A DNA stretch of 64,000 nucleotides from Pseudoscleropodium purum (lineage: Eukaryota; Streptophyta; Bryopsida; Hypnales; Brachytheciaceae), in the NCBI GenBank assembly GCA_963969395.1, contig OZ017798.1:22374173-22438172 (forward strand). The letters are read 5' to 3'. Shown here one piece after another: positions 37,201-48,558 of this stretch. The translations under genes were made by a program, and so were the position numbers. Every line of letters starts with the position of its first letter. Positions within the stretch are counted from its first letter, which is position 1. The notes below the pieces were generated by a model that was not told the DNA's origin, did not search any database, and saw only the letters and a program-made list of their open reading frames with translations.

Positions 37201-38964
37201 AGAGGTAACTGAGGTATTCCTGCAACTAGTTGTCTAGAAGACATGTGATATAGACTTTGATAGTTCACATGTCCTAACCTTTGGTGCTATAGGTGAATTT
37301 CGGCCTTCAATGGTTGTTGGTGTATACAGGACAATTGACTTTAAATTGGAATGTCGCCTTGTAGTGTTGGTGTAGGTTGTTGGTGCAGGTCATTTGGGGT
37401 CAAGGAAGCCACTACTGCTATAGTGTCGATGTGGCCAAGTCAATTTGTCACTTGATAGAGGTTGTTTCTAGGGTCTTTGATGCCGTGTAGGAAAATTGTG
37501 TTATGATTGTCTTTATCATAAATGAAACATTTTTGTGATTTGAATAGTACTCTATATCCTATGTCTGTCAATTTTCCAACTGAGAGTAGATTCTTTTTGA
37601 CACCAAGAATGTAGAGAATATTGTGTATATCCTTTATTGTCCCTAAAGAATTAGTGATAGATATAGTTCTCTATCCTACTGTTGGCATAGTTTGCCAACC
37701 TGTTGTTCTAATGAGTGAATTCCTAGAAGAGGTGTTTTGACTAAAAGTATGAGAATTTCTTGTGACATGGGAGGAAGCTCCTGAATCCAAGAACCAATCG
37801 TCTTCAACTTTTGAAATTAAACAGGCATTGATGACCTCGCAAGCGTTGATCTCTTCAAGAGCTAGTTCTAGGTCTGGGTCGTCGTGGAAGGCATCAATGC
37901 ATGCCTGGATGTGTGGTGGATCAGAATCACTATTGGAGTTGGAGTCCTTTGCAAGATGGACTCGTTGAGTTCGATTTTGTTGTGTGTTGCTTAGTTGTAG
38001 TTGCATAGCTTTGATCCTTTCTTCAAGCATGAGTCTGGTGTAGTCTCTTGCACAGTGACCTAGCTTCCAACACTTGTGGCAGAAGATTGAGTTGTCGACT
38101 TGTGGTTGTCAAGGTTGATTTGATCGGACGTTCGACGAAGCTAGGGAGCGCTGGTGACTGGTGAATTGTTGGCTAGAAGCTGATCGGTAATGTTGATAGT
38201 TGTGGTTTTATTGGGGTCGTCTGCGAGCTAATTGTCCGCCTCGTGACGAACTGCGAATATACATAAGGTTAACTTGTTCCTCCCGTTGGTTTTCTAGGTG
38301 GTGGCTATGCTCTTCCTAGAGGAGCAATCCCTCGAGTTTAGAAAAAGAAGGTAAGGTATCTCTCCCTCTTTAAATTTGTTTGAAGATTGACCAACTTCGG
38401 GGTAAGCTATTCAAAGTAAGATCAATCAGATCTTCATCGAGTATAAGGATACTTAGGTTTGCTAGTTGAGTAATGATCAGGTTAATCTGTTGCAGGTGGT
38501 CTTGTATCCCTTTTCCTTCTGTTAATCTAAGAGTGTAGAATTGTTCTTTTAGGGAAAGTCTTCTGGACAAACTACGTACATCACACATTGCTTTCAAACG
38601 CTGCCACATAGACTTAGGATTGATAAGATGAATGATGCTCAAGATAATTGAATCTCTTACCAAAGCAATGATATCCGTCCAGCATGGTATCGAAGCTTGT
38701 TCTCTTTGGTTGTGTCAACAATAGGCACGTTGGTAGTTGCAACTGGTGGCGCCACCATTGGTGTAGTTACTACTTCGGCATGACTTCAGACGTGGCTCTG
38801 TTTGCAGAACTGTCAACACCGATATTGACACCCGCTTAATCAAGTTCCACAAATCGCCAAAGACCTTGCATTAAAATCATCTTCACTTTGTAACTCTATA
38901 TCACATAGTTAGCTGGTCCCGCTAGCATCATTGACTCTAGGACATCTTTCACACTTGGATCCAT
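34300..38964 (-). pseudogene. Copia gag-pol polyprotein, broken
   Basis: The start codon is at 38964 (MDPSVKDVLESMML). Domains in order: gag (UBN2-like block 38663-38370); a zinc knuckle FCHKCWKLGHCARDY near 38090, whose last cysteine position is tyrosine; protease WFLDSGASSHVT near 37800; integrase zinc-binding region (LGH.NYQSLYHM ... HICPSCQLGKLP, about 37290-37140) and core down to about 36750; reverse transcriptase from 35965 (CKWVFRFKPRIDG) with YVDDLFIIGS at 35434; RNase H (LHCDNQGALKLAQNP ... HARSKYIEIHYHFVRE) at 34680-34560. Several stops (for example after gag codon 22) and frameshifts inactivate it. In life it would encode the virus-like particle and replication enzymes of the retrotransposon. 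Confidence 0.9.
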
Positions 38965-38967
38965 AAC

Positions 38968-38975
38968 TACAAACT
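38968..38975. repeat. Left target-site duplication of the hAT element
   Basis: TACAAACT, matching TACAGACT at 48702-48709 in 7 of 8 positions. An 8 bp duplication is the hallmark of hAT insertion. Confidence 0.75.
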
Positions 38976-38985
38976 CAGGGTTGAC
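38976..38985 (+). repeat. Left terminal inverted repeat of the hAT element
   Basis: CAGGGTTGAC. It pairs with GTCAACCCTG at 48692-48701. Confidence 0.75.
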
Positions 38986-39020
38986 GAATCTATACGTCCA
39001 CCCCAAAATAGTGTTTGTTT

Positions 39021-39113
39021 TCCGGACGTCCGGACGCACGGACGCTAGTGAACGCAGCGTCCCTCCCGCCGTCAGAAGGCGGATGGGCGGGGCGGACGGA
39101 CGGGGTGGCTTAG
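39021..39113. repeat. CGGACGG motif array 1 (left subterminal)
   Basis: About 90 GC-rich bases with repeated GGACG/CGGACGG/GGCGGG words in an AT-rich setting, including the palindrome-like GGACGCT...AGCGTCC. hAT transposases are known to bind short subterminal repeats, so this is a likely transposase-binding region. Confidence 0.6.
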
Positions 39114-39552
39114 AAAACCCGTTTTGGGTTTTTTGTTTTGATTGTTTTCACCAATGAGAGATTGAGAGTGAAGTCATTTGGATTTGGATTTTTCTTATAT
39201 TGCAATTGCGATTCAATAGAGTTGTATATCACTATTTATGTAAAAGCTAAAATATGAAATATATTTAAAAAAAATTTTGTTGAATTTCATTTTGATTTAG
39301 AAACAAAAATAACTTTAAAATCCAACGAGATGTATATCATCAATAAACAAACAATTTTATAATAAAATGATTGAAGAAACCATTGTCATTTGTCAACATG
39401 AGCTCTATATATCATGAGCAACTAAACAATCAAACATCTAAATTCACATCTCTACAATTCCTATAGACGCCAATCCACATCTCCTTTAACCTCAGCCCCA
39501 TTACACTCTCCTGCAGCTCTCCGTTCAAAATCTTCATTATCGGAGTCATCTT

Positions 39553-39616
39553 CGTTGTTGGAATCAAGTATCGTTGTTGGAATCAAGTATCGTTGTCGGA
39601 ATCAAGTATCGTTGTC
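39553..39616. repeat. 19-bp tandem repeat, about three copies
   Basis: GTTGTTGGAATCAAGTATC repeated with one change, at the 3' end of the transposase frame. The stop codon at 39583 falls inside it. Because 19 is not a multiple of three, the copies shift the frame of the C-terminal codons. Confidence 0.75.
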
Positions 39617-42600
39617 TCCTTCAAGTCTTCTCTCGAAGTAGGTTTACTCCCTTCTTTCGAATTTAATTTTTCTTTTTTTACTTTGACAAAACGATTAAAG
39701 GCTTTTTGAATATGAACCTTTCTTTTCTTTCTATTTGACAAAGTAGCAACATTTTCATCAAGAGGGGTCCTATTCTTCATTGGAGAGATAGCAAAAGGTT
39801 GCATTTCTCTTTTCGCTTTCACCTTACTCGATTCTTAAACCATCAATCTCGATGTAGGGTCGACATGTCCATGAACGATTATCTCCACTTTGGCTTTCTT
39901 TTGAAGTAATAGAGTGTCGTTTGTTGATTTGATGGGTTCTTGCGCCATTCCTTTTCCTAAAATGCGATCATGCAAAGATGCCAATGGCATCCGATCACTA
40001 TCCGTATCACTTAGGCTTATAGGTGATGACGCTACTTTCCGTAGATTACCGCCTGTAGAAATTTCTTTGGAAATGTTCACTAGGCATTTTCCATATCCAA
40101 AGCTCTGAGAATCATCCAATCTGACCAATCGTGTACTAACAGACTTCAACAGTATTGGTGGAAGAGCACTAGATCTCGGTACTTCAAAAATTGACTTCAT
40201 TGGTTCTTTTCCTTTATCACTTTTCACAATTGCCGAATTTGTGACTACCATCCTAAGTGAATCACTATTTTTCTGTACCGCAATATTTGGTTCCCCCTCA
40301 TCACCACTATTGTTGCCCACATCTTTTGGAACGTCCACCTCCATAACTGCATTTTCTCTTCTGTCGTTTCCTTGCACTACATTTAATGCCACAAATGGAG
40401 ATTGAGAAATTAGGACTTCTTCATTTCTCCCATCATCACCAATAGCATTCTCATTGATTTTCACCTCTTTGGCAATAGCGTTTTCTTTTTTCGATAGAAT
40501 GTTTTCGCTATTCAAGTATCCCATTCTATTGCAATATGCAGCTAAAGAAGGTAGATTCTCCTCTCCCCCTACATTGTCCTCATCTTCACAAAAGGTATAT
40601 GCATCGTTTGCATTGTCGGGAACAACATCCTTGCGGTTTAGATGATAATCATGCGCATCATTCATCAAATCGTGAAAGTCTTGTATAACGTCTTCATCTC
40701 CCCATGCTGTCGCACGATTGAAGTCATCCCCGTCATCTACAGTTGAAAGGGCCCTTTCCAAATCCTCGTCATCATCGTTATCATCATCTTCTAACGTCGG
40801 TCTATCTGAATCCTCTGATTCCATCGGATCTACATTATCATTATACCATTTTTTTTCATCTTTTTCCTTCGATGCGTTTAATACTTTGAAATTGGTATAC
40901 ACGTACATCAAATCCGCTGCTCTCTCCGACTTCAATTTATTTCGAGATTTGTTGTGAACAAAAGAATAGTTGTTCTAATTTCGTTCACATGAAGATGATG
41001 ACACCGGTTGAGCCAATATCCTCTTCGCTAATGGAGCTATAAACTTGCCACATGCACCCTCAAAATCCCACCAAGCATGTCCGGACAACATTTGATCTCC
41101 CGGATTCAACATATTGTAGAATGAAGGTTCCTTGTGTCGAAAAGCCACAAATTCCTTCACCATTGTTGCATATTCATCCGGTTTACATATTCTCTCCAAA
41201 ACTTTCTTACATCCTGATATTGCATCTGCGTCATCCACTAGCTCTTTGTCATGAAGAAAGTATGGATTCAAAAGAGCTGCGGTTGATTGGAGATCGTTGT
41301 CTACCATTCTTCTTCGGGCATAAAAAGATTGTACCAATGGAATTGCAAGTTCTTCTAGCAAACAAAATAGTGGACTTTGTAATCCGTTCACGTGCTTCTC
41401 TAACTTCCTCATGATATGCAACACCTTCCCCATGCATAGTGATTTTGAATCCAAATCGCGGAGTGCACATATGATTAGTTAAACCATCTCCACATAATTG
41501 ATGGACCGATTCCAAAAATGGTCATCAAGAACAATTTTCTTCACTGCTAAGGCCAAGTCTTTTGGTTGGACTTTGGCTCCACGTTTCTTCTTGAGAGTAT
41601 GTACATACTCAACCCATTGCGGATCTACCATCGTTTGTTCCAATGCTCCTCTCAATTTTGTCAAACGCTCCATCATGATAAATTTAGAGGCGAACTTTGT
41701 ATCCTCAGGCATCAAGAGACCAAGATTTGGCGAATACTTTCGCAATAGAGCTAGCGGCATATGTCTCTTCCTGATAAATTTAGCTACAAGAACTCCTTTA
41801 TCCAATTTGGAAGCAATCTATTTCTGTGCAGCCTAATCCTTCAACAACAAATTCAATTCATGTACCACGCACCCTTAGTAAAAAATATGAGGATATTTTG
41901 CAGATATTACATCCCATGCGGACGGATTCACGGGAGCATTATCCGTAGTTATTAACACGACGTTCTTGGACCCCACTTGTTCAATGAACTTTTCCAACAC
42001 AGCTACCAAGTACTCTGCATTTTTTTCACAACCACTTGTATCCACAGATCCAAGAAATTCTTCACCTGCGGATGATACAAGCATGGCATTAATGAGAGGT
42101 CGATTAGTCACTGAGCTCCATCCATCAATGGACAATGTTGCTCCAAATTTTCGAATGCTATCTTCGGTCCGTGCATTCAACTGTGTCTGAATGTTGGTCT
42201 TCACCTCATTCAACAATTTGTACCAAAAGTCGTGGTATGAGGGAGGAATGTATGGCCTACCGAACGCAGCCGTTTTCTTCACTGCTTCTTTAAAAGCTGG
42301 ATTTCGAGCCACGAAAAATGGTATGTTCGCCGAATATAAAAATTTGCCCACACTAAATGTAATTTGCGTCTATGACCTTCTTCAAACCCATTCACTAAAC
42401 TGCCTTGCCTCTGAGGCCTAGAACTTGATGTCCTCGAGGTTTCACGTTCACCAGAAGCTTCCGTACTCAAAGTCATTTCAGTTGTGGCACATACCATTGA
42501 TACCAATTCTTTGGACGCTGGACAAGAGTCTTCATGGTCAAAATGCGACACAGCCTTTTCGGCCGAAAACTCTTGGACATCTGAAGGGCCAGGATTGCCA

Positions 42601-42896
42601 TCCACATTGCCCATTACAACGCGTTTTGGAAAAACTCCTTCGCAATGCCGAAATAAATCTCGAATTGCCATTGGTAATCGTGGACAAAGGCTCACCCCTT
42701 TATTACGTACACCTTCAGGCCCAGAATAGCCTAAGTGGCTGAACATACGGCTGAGCTTCCTTGACATGCTCGCTTTACAAAGCCTACATTTTACTTTACC
42801 ATCCTCTTGCACACTATACCAAGGAGAAAAATCCCCCGTCGATTTGGCCACCATACTGACAAGTGTATGTTTTACCTCAATTTCAAAAGAAACCAA
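39583..42896 (-). pseudogene. hAT transposase, broken, with a long charged C-terminal extension
   Basis: A reading frame of about 1100 codons with one frameshift near 42345 and about six in-frame stops. The N-terminus has a BED-type zinc-finger-like region (CRLC near residues 37-40, H54). Next comes a DUF659-like catalytic region (GATLSIDGWSSVTNRPL, then LITTDNAPVNPSAWDV) and a CVVHELNLLLKD motif. The C-terminal hAT dimerization region (WWDFEGACGKF..LAKRILAQPVSSSSCERN) is followed by a TAG where the family normally has tryptophan. Beyond the usual hAT end (about 40890) the same frame runs on for some 430 codons, acidic first (DDNDDDED) and lysine-rich last, with a single stop. It would cut and join the element's ends in the nucleus. 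This copy is inactive. Confidence 0.85.
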
Positions 42897-43162
42897 TAGA
42901 ATGTTTTAAATTTGAAACCCACAACGTGACAATGTATACAATATCAATGAAATTAGTCACACAAAGCTTTGAAAATCAAAGCCCCCTCGTCCACCGAACT
43001 ATGCATTACCAAGCAAGAGACACAATAAATTGAAGCTCATAGCCCTTGAAAATCTTAGCGTTCGATTTTTCGAGAGTGAATACAAAAGCTTCTCTTCTAA
43101 CATTTATAGTCCCCTCCAAAAAATTTAAGGTTCATTTTTAGGGTTTACATTCAAAAACAAGC

Positions 43163-43340
43163 AACGGCCCGGACGGGGCTAAAGCGGACGGGCGGTCGAG
43201 CGGACAGGCCAGACAGATCGGACGGACGGGGCGGTCGGACGGGACTGTCCGCACTGTCCGCCTTCCGACGCCATCCACGCTTTGGATACACCGACCACCC
43301 CACTTAAACACTAACCGCCGACGGCGTCCACCCAGCTGTC
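43163..43340. repeat. CGGACGG motif array 2 (upstream of transposase)
   Basis: Dense GGACGG/CGGTC/GTCCGC words over about 180 bases, starting roughly 270 bases upstream of the transposase ATG, the position of its promoter. Open frames across it are artefacts of its GC content. Confidence 0.6.
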
Positions 43341-43470
43341 CATTGGAGCATCCTATGAGGCCGATATTATTCAAAAAGAGCGGTAACATTTCCAAAAAAA
43401 ACAGCCTAATAATCACTGCTAAATGAGGATCAATGTAATTGATTTATCATTTTATTTTATTTTTAAATGT

Positions 43471-43505
43471 AAACCCTAAACCCTATACCCTAATTACCCT
43501 AAACC
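43471..43505. repeat. Degenerate telomere-like repeats
   Basis: AAACCCTAAACCCTATACCC followed by TAATTACCCTAAACC, about four imperfect units of the plant telomere repeat. The run is too short and degenerate to be a telomere remnant with confidence, and may act as telo-box-like promoter sites. Confidence 0.4.
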
Positions 43506-45205
43506 TTTTCTTTTCTCCCCTAAATTGTTTTATGAATGAGGGGAATGTGGTTAAGTTGAATATGTTTGGATTATTTACTTATATTATCCTTCTAAATAGG
43601 TTTTGAGAAGATCTGAAGATGGTGGGAATTTTTTTAAAGTTCATTAGGAAATCAAATGTTTTGCAGAAATAATCAATTCCTTTTTCATCGTAAGCAAATG
43701 AAATTTTTAAAAAAGGCCCCGATACATAATTAGATTATTAGAATAACAGTTTAATGGATTTCAACCTCATGATATTTAATGAAAAGTTGTGAATTCTAAT
43801 TAGAAGTGCATCACGATCTTCAAACGAACATCAAGTCTTTCATATTTTTTAATGAAATTTTGATTAGATTTAAAAACAAAGAAAAAGAATCAATGTTTTA
43901 ACTTTCAAATCATGTATGCCTATATTTTTCCTTAAAAACATAATAAAATTCGTTAATTGAGTTGATTGAGTAAAATACATTATACACTTATACATGTGCT
44001 ATATTTATTTTGAAGGATAATTCCAATATTCTTATTTCAAATGTTTTTAAATATTAATTTTAAAAAAGAGGGTTCATTGTTTAAAGATCTAAAAAATAAA
44101 AAAATTGACAAACATAATTTCTATTATAAATAGGAATTGAATTCGGAATTTGAATTTTGAAATAATTCAAATGAACAAGATATTGATTATAAAATATTTC
44201 TTCGTTTGAGTTTTCAAAATGAATTCACGAAACAATTGCAAACTTTTGAACTTAGGTATATGGTATTGTTTTTGGTTTGTACTTTGTAGAGTATAATACT
44301 TCAATTTTAATTCTAAATAAATGAAAAAATTCCACATGAATGAAATGTTTCTATGTATTGCACAAAGATTTCTACCAATTACTATGATAATTAAATACAT
44401 TGTTACATTTCATAAAATATTCTACATAGAAAGAAAAAATCATTTCAGTTTTCAATCATGATAAACGATGTCTTCTACTCTTTCTGTTATATGTTCATTT
44501 TGTATGACGTGTACATTGTACAATCTTTGAGAGCAGAGTAGTTCATTTTTGACTCTCATTGAAATAGAAAATATATTTGTGTTTGAATTTTGAAATCATT
44601 ATGTATTCTACGGTCTTGCAAGAATGCATCTTGCTCCTTCCTTTGAATCCTTTTGATTTTTTCTTTTTTTTCTTTTTTTTTCTCGTAGGGCTCTTGTTCT
44701 CTTCATTTGACCAGCCTATTTGGCTTGGCTCTTAGTTTGTTTGTTTTTTAATGCAATGGTTTATGCATATGTTATAAAAAAAAAATATTATTTATTTAAA
44801 ATTAATATATTGATGAACAAATGCATAAAGGCATTGAATGCTTTCACATTTAAAGTTATAAATCTATCATAAATCACTCTTGCAAATTTGAATAATTGAA
44901 TCGAAAATTTGAAAATGTAATTACAAGAGCTTTCAATTCAATCAATTGCATAAATCATAAATGTTGAAATGCAACTCGTATGAGTTTAGCATCTATGAAG
45001 ATTAATTCATGCCATCCACATGCAATTCTCCAAGTAACATTCACTTCATATCTTTCTCTATTTGTTTATCTATTTTTTGGGAACAAATGGAGAAACCACC
45101 TTTGTCTATATTTGAACATGCACTCTTATTTGATTGATAAAGAATAGATCTATGAAATATATAATCATTGATTTGTTCATGTTGATTTATCTAATATATT
45201 TTATG

Positions 45206-45208
<3 letters not shown>

Positions 45209-45268
<60 letters not shown>
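45209..45268. repeat. (TA)n microsatellite
   Basis: About 30 consecutive TA units. Length is often misassembled in such runs. Confidence 0.9.
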
Positions 45269-45270
<2 letters not shown>

Positions 45271-46130
45271 TTAAAGGAGTATGGAAGACAAAATTGACAA
45301 ATTGTGTTCAAATCTTGTTGATTTTGAAATGATTTAATACTATATCATTTATAAGAATATTATAATAGTATTATGTTATAATATTCCTAAAACAATTGCA
45401 ACAAATATTAAAATACATGCTAAATTAGGTTTGTTAGCCTACCAATTGTTCATTAATAGACATAATTGAGTAGCTCCCTTAAATAAAATACTCAATATCT
45501 AATATCTTACAATCCAAATGGTGGATTTGTCTAAAAAATTTTCCACATTTTTTCCAACTAATTTACTACAAGATCCTACGGTTACATATGCCCAAAAGTA
45601 TTTTTCTTCCAAGACTTGGTATTTGCACTATTACTGGCAGTTTTGAAGTGTTTTTAGTGAAAAGAACTTTAGGGGTTAAACATCTATACCGTTAGATTTT
45701 GAAAAAAGAACAATTTGCTTCATTGGGGATAACTATAAGTCCATACTCTTTTTCGATAGCCAAAACACACTTGCAAAGACTTGGACATTTAGCGGTTTAC
45801 TAAGTGATTAGATGTCAACTAATTCAATTTAATAGTAGAATTTTTATTCAACTACCTTCTTACAATTGCTTTATACACAATGTAACGTCAATATTTGGAT
45901 ACATATATTAAACGTCGCAATCCTTTCGTGAATTTTTGCACATTTTATCTCATATCTTTGTACAAAAATATCATTTACCAAGAATTCATAAATTTGGTCA
46001 TAAAGGAAGGCTACCTTTTTTAATTTCAAATTTTACATTGAATGATTGAAAAGTTAGTTGAACTATACAGTGCCATGAAGACCTCTGTTTATCGTGCAAA
46101 ATATGGGTTTAGGGTCGCTTTAGGATCAAA

Positions 46131-46452
46131 TCGCCCCGTCCGCCCTCATACCCGTCCGCCCCATCCGCCCCGCCCCATGTCCGCCCCGATACCCGTCTGC
46201 CCTGTCCGTCCGATCCGACGTCCGCCTTGTCCGCCCTGTCCGTCCGATCTGGCATCCGCCCTGTCCGCCCCGTCCGCCCCGTTACGGCCGATGCATCCGC
46301 CCCCCCTGGACCGTCCGATCGGGCGGACGCCAGATTTATCCGCCCGTGGCCGTCCGATCGGGCGGACGGGGCTCTAGGATTTCGGAGAGGCGGACGGCCG
46401 ATCCGTCCACCACCCCCGGCCCGTCCGATAGGGCGGACGGGCCGTCCGCATT
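46131..46452. repeat. CGGACGG motif array 3 (upstream of the kinase-like gene)
   Basis: About 320 bases dense in CCGTCCGCC, CCGTCCGAT and GGCGGACGG. Three copies of a palindromic unit, CCGTCCGATCGGGCGGACG with slight changes, occur at 46311-46329, 46350-46370 and 46419-46443. It ends about 190 bases before the start codon of the kinase-like gene, again in promoter position. Confidence 0.65.
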
Positions 46453-46642
46453 GTCACTTTTGTTTTGCCCCTTGTGAATGCAAGGTGGAGCGGAGAGCTT
46501 GGTGGTTCATCCTCCATTGGCTCCTTTCCGAGGCAAGGCAAGAGTGGTTTATTGGGGCCCCCTTGTTGTCAATTTTTTTAACATTTGTGCGTGGAATTCA
46601 CATTTAAATTAGAAAATTTCATCTATATCAGTTTCATTTTTC

Positions 46643-48159
46643 ATGATGACGAAGGGGAAGAAGAAGGTTGCGAAGCTTAAACATGGAGAGGGACCATCAA
46701 ACGTGGAGGGGGACCATCAAACGTGGAGGTAGCTCGCCAAAATCCTTCAAATGAATGCAAAAAATTCATGATTGAGTGCATCGTTCAATTTTATGAATCG
46801 GAAACAACATTGTCTTTAAACAATAAGTACATCAGATATCAAGAGGAGTGTGTGTCTAAATTCAAGGTAGACATGACACAGATGTTGTTGGATGCATTGA
46901 ATGTGGCGAAGTAGCATGACGAAATGCATAAAACGCACTTCACCAAATGTTTGGAGAACAAGGTTCATGACGCTTTGTGGAATTCTAAAGTCATTTTGGT
47001 TAAATATGGCAAGGAATATCGACCCAATGACGCCCAGTTTGAAGAAGTGATTTTGAAAGCGGACTTGTTTAGGGGGCGATGTGCTCCATTCGCCAAAAGG
47101 CAGAATTGAGTTGGTTCGATTGCTTGGTGGAAAAGCAATGATGGAGTTGCTGAAGCGGAAAGGACCAAACGGCACCTAATAGCACTTCCAGATACAGCAC
47201 GCGTGATTGTTGTTGATGATAGAACGATGAGAGGTGGATATGCAACGATTCGAAAGGTCCGTATTGAAGGATGTCCAAGAGTACTTTCTTATTGGGAGTT
47301 TGCGGCAAAGAAATCCATTCACCACCAAACTCGACCCGATCTTGCAAAGTTAGAACATCAAAACAAATCAATGGCTGTTGGAATTCCACACGTGGGTGTG
47401 ATACGGTTTGTTGCGGTGCATGAAACGACGTGTGAAGGTTATGCGTATTGGTGGAATGGTGGAACTCTTCGACAAATGTTGAATATGGATAAGGACTTTC
47501 CAGACAACATTCAAATCCGTTTGATGTATACGAATCCAACTGAAGAGGAGGTTGTAAAAGCTCACCATTTAGGGCGATATCGGAAGAAGCGCATAGAGCT
47601 GACATGGGCCTTTATGCATATAATGTATGCAGTGCATCTTGCTGGACATTTGCACAATGATCTTTTTCCGGACAACATCTTGTTGCATTTTCTAGAGGAT
47701 GAGTCACGTGTATACATTGGAGTTTGCGATTGGAGTATGACTACCTTAGCTTCTCAGCCAATGAAATCTTTATACACATTCACATCAACAGATGAGATGA
47801 AACAGACTTTGCAGAGGAGATGGTGGGTGGATCCACGTATTGCATATTTGCATAAAGCAGGTGCAGATGTGGAAGTCATTCCGATGTATTCACGTAAGTC
47901 GAAAGAGTATGCCATTCGAAAAATTGCTCGGCGGATGAATGGAAACAACATGTCAGAGGCGTATTTCAACGTGCTACTTAAAACACCTAGTGCGACACAA
48001 TTTGCCTTTCATGACTTTGCAAAAGTGTTTTATGCTTACTTGAAGCGCATTTCTTCGAAGATTGACAATGAAAATACTAGTTTGGTCCATGTGATTACGC
48101 GATTTTCTAATACATATCGTTGGCCGATGCCAGATGAACATTTCCGCCATTTATATTAG
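46643..48159 (+). pseudogene. Protein-kinase-like gene carried by the hAT element, lightly broken
   Basis: A frame of about 500 codons. A lysine-rich start (TKGKKKVAKLKHGEGPSNVE) is thrown out of frame by a 20-base tandem duplication near 46690-46730. After that a single frame runs to 48159 with two stops (46912 and 47107). The last 318 codons form a protein-kinase fold: a glycine-loop-like RGGYATIRKVRI (47230), a candidate ATP lysine in FAAKKS (47308), hinge YAYWWNGGTLRQML, catalytic loop HNDLFPDNILL (47653) and a metal-binding block VCDWSMTT (Asp at 47728), followed by RRWWVDPRIAYL as an activation-segment end. HRD is replaced by HND and DFG by DWS, but the catalytic Asp, Asn and metal Asp are kept, so the ancestor could have been active. 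The ~180 N-terminal codons match no domain I know. Substrate and role are unknown; its place in the transposon suggests cargo or a transposition accessory. Confidence 0.75.
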
Positions 48160-48558
48160 ATTGATAGTACAGAAGTAGTAGTTGAATAGGTTACATAGGC
48201 ATTAAAAATTAGTTTAGAAATATAGAGTTGGAATGAAAAAAATTATATGTGCAATTAGCCAAATGTGCACAATGTATGGTATTCTATATTAAATTCAATA
48301 TATTTTGCCCATATTGATTATGTTTGTATTTGTGTTGATCTCGATTTTTTAAATAGTATATACATATATTTAAAGTCATAAACTTTTTTAGTTTGCCTTC
48401 TGAAAATGAATTGGAATTTTTTCATAGTTTCAAGACTATCATTGACTCATGGTCAAACTTTATAATCTTTCAACTTATAAGAGACATTGTTTTAATGACA
48501 AATTGCAAACCATTGCACTTCATTTAACATTTAATTGTTTAAAGATTAAGAGAGTGAC
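48160..48558. other. AT-rich 3' flank of the kinase-like gene
   Basis: AT-rich, probably the 3' UTR and terminator region. No open frame. Confidence 0.4.

Larger units (their letters stand above)
43341..46130. other. AT-rich centre of the hAT element, no gene
   Basis: Extremely AT-rich, with a (TA)n run of about 60 bases at 45209-45268 and four degenerate telomere-like CCCTAAA units at 43471-43505. It lies between the two divergent genes and carries no credible open frame. Confidence 0.6.

Noticed and set aside
39009..43313. TAGTGTTT / AAACACTA as alternative ends of a smaller hAT covering only the transposase.
   Set aside because: The flanking 8-mers (CCCCAAAA and ACCGCCGA) do not match, whereas the CAGGGTTGAC ends have a 7/8 target duplication and sit at the copia junctions.
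43138..43416. Minus-strand 92-codon frame.
   Set aside because: It lies across motif array 2 and has repeat-derived, low-complexity content.
46042..46607. Two overlapping proline/arginine-rich frames (111 and 126 codons).
   Set aside because: They translate the CCGTCCG array. The low-complexity PRP/SVRP content is an artefact of the repeat.
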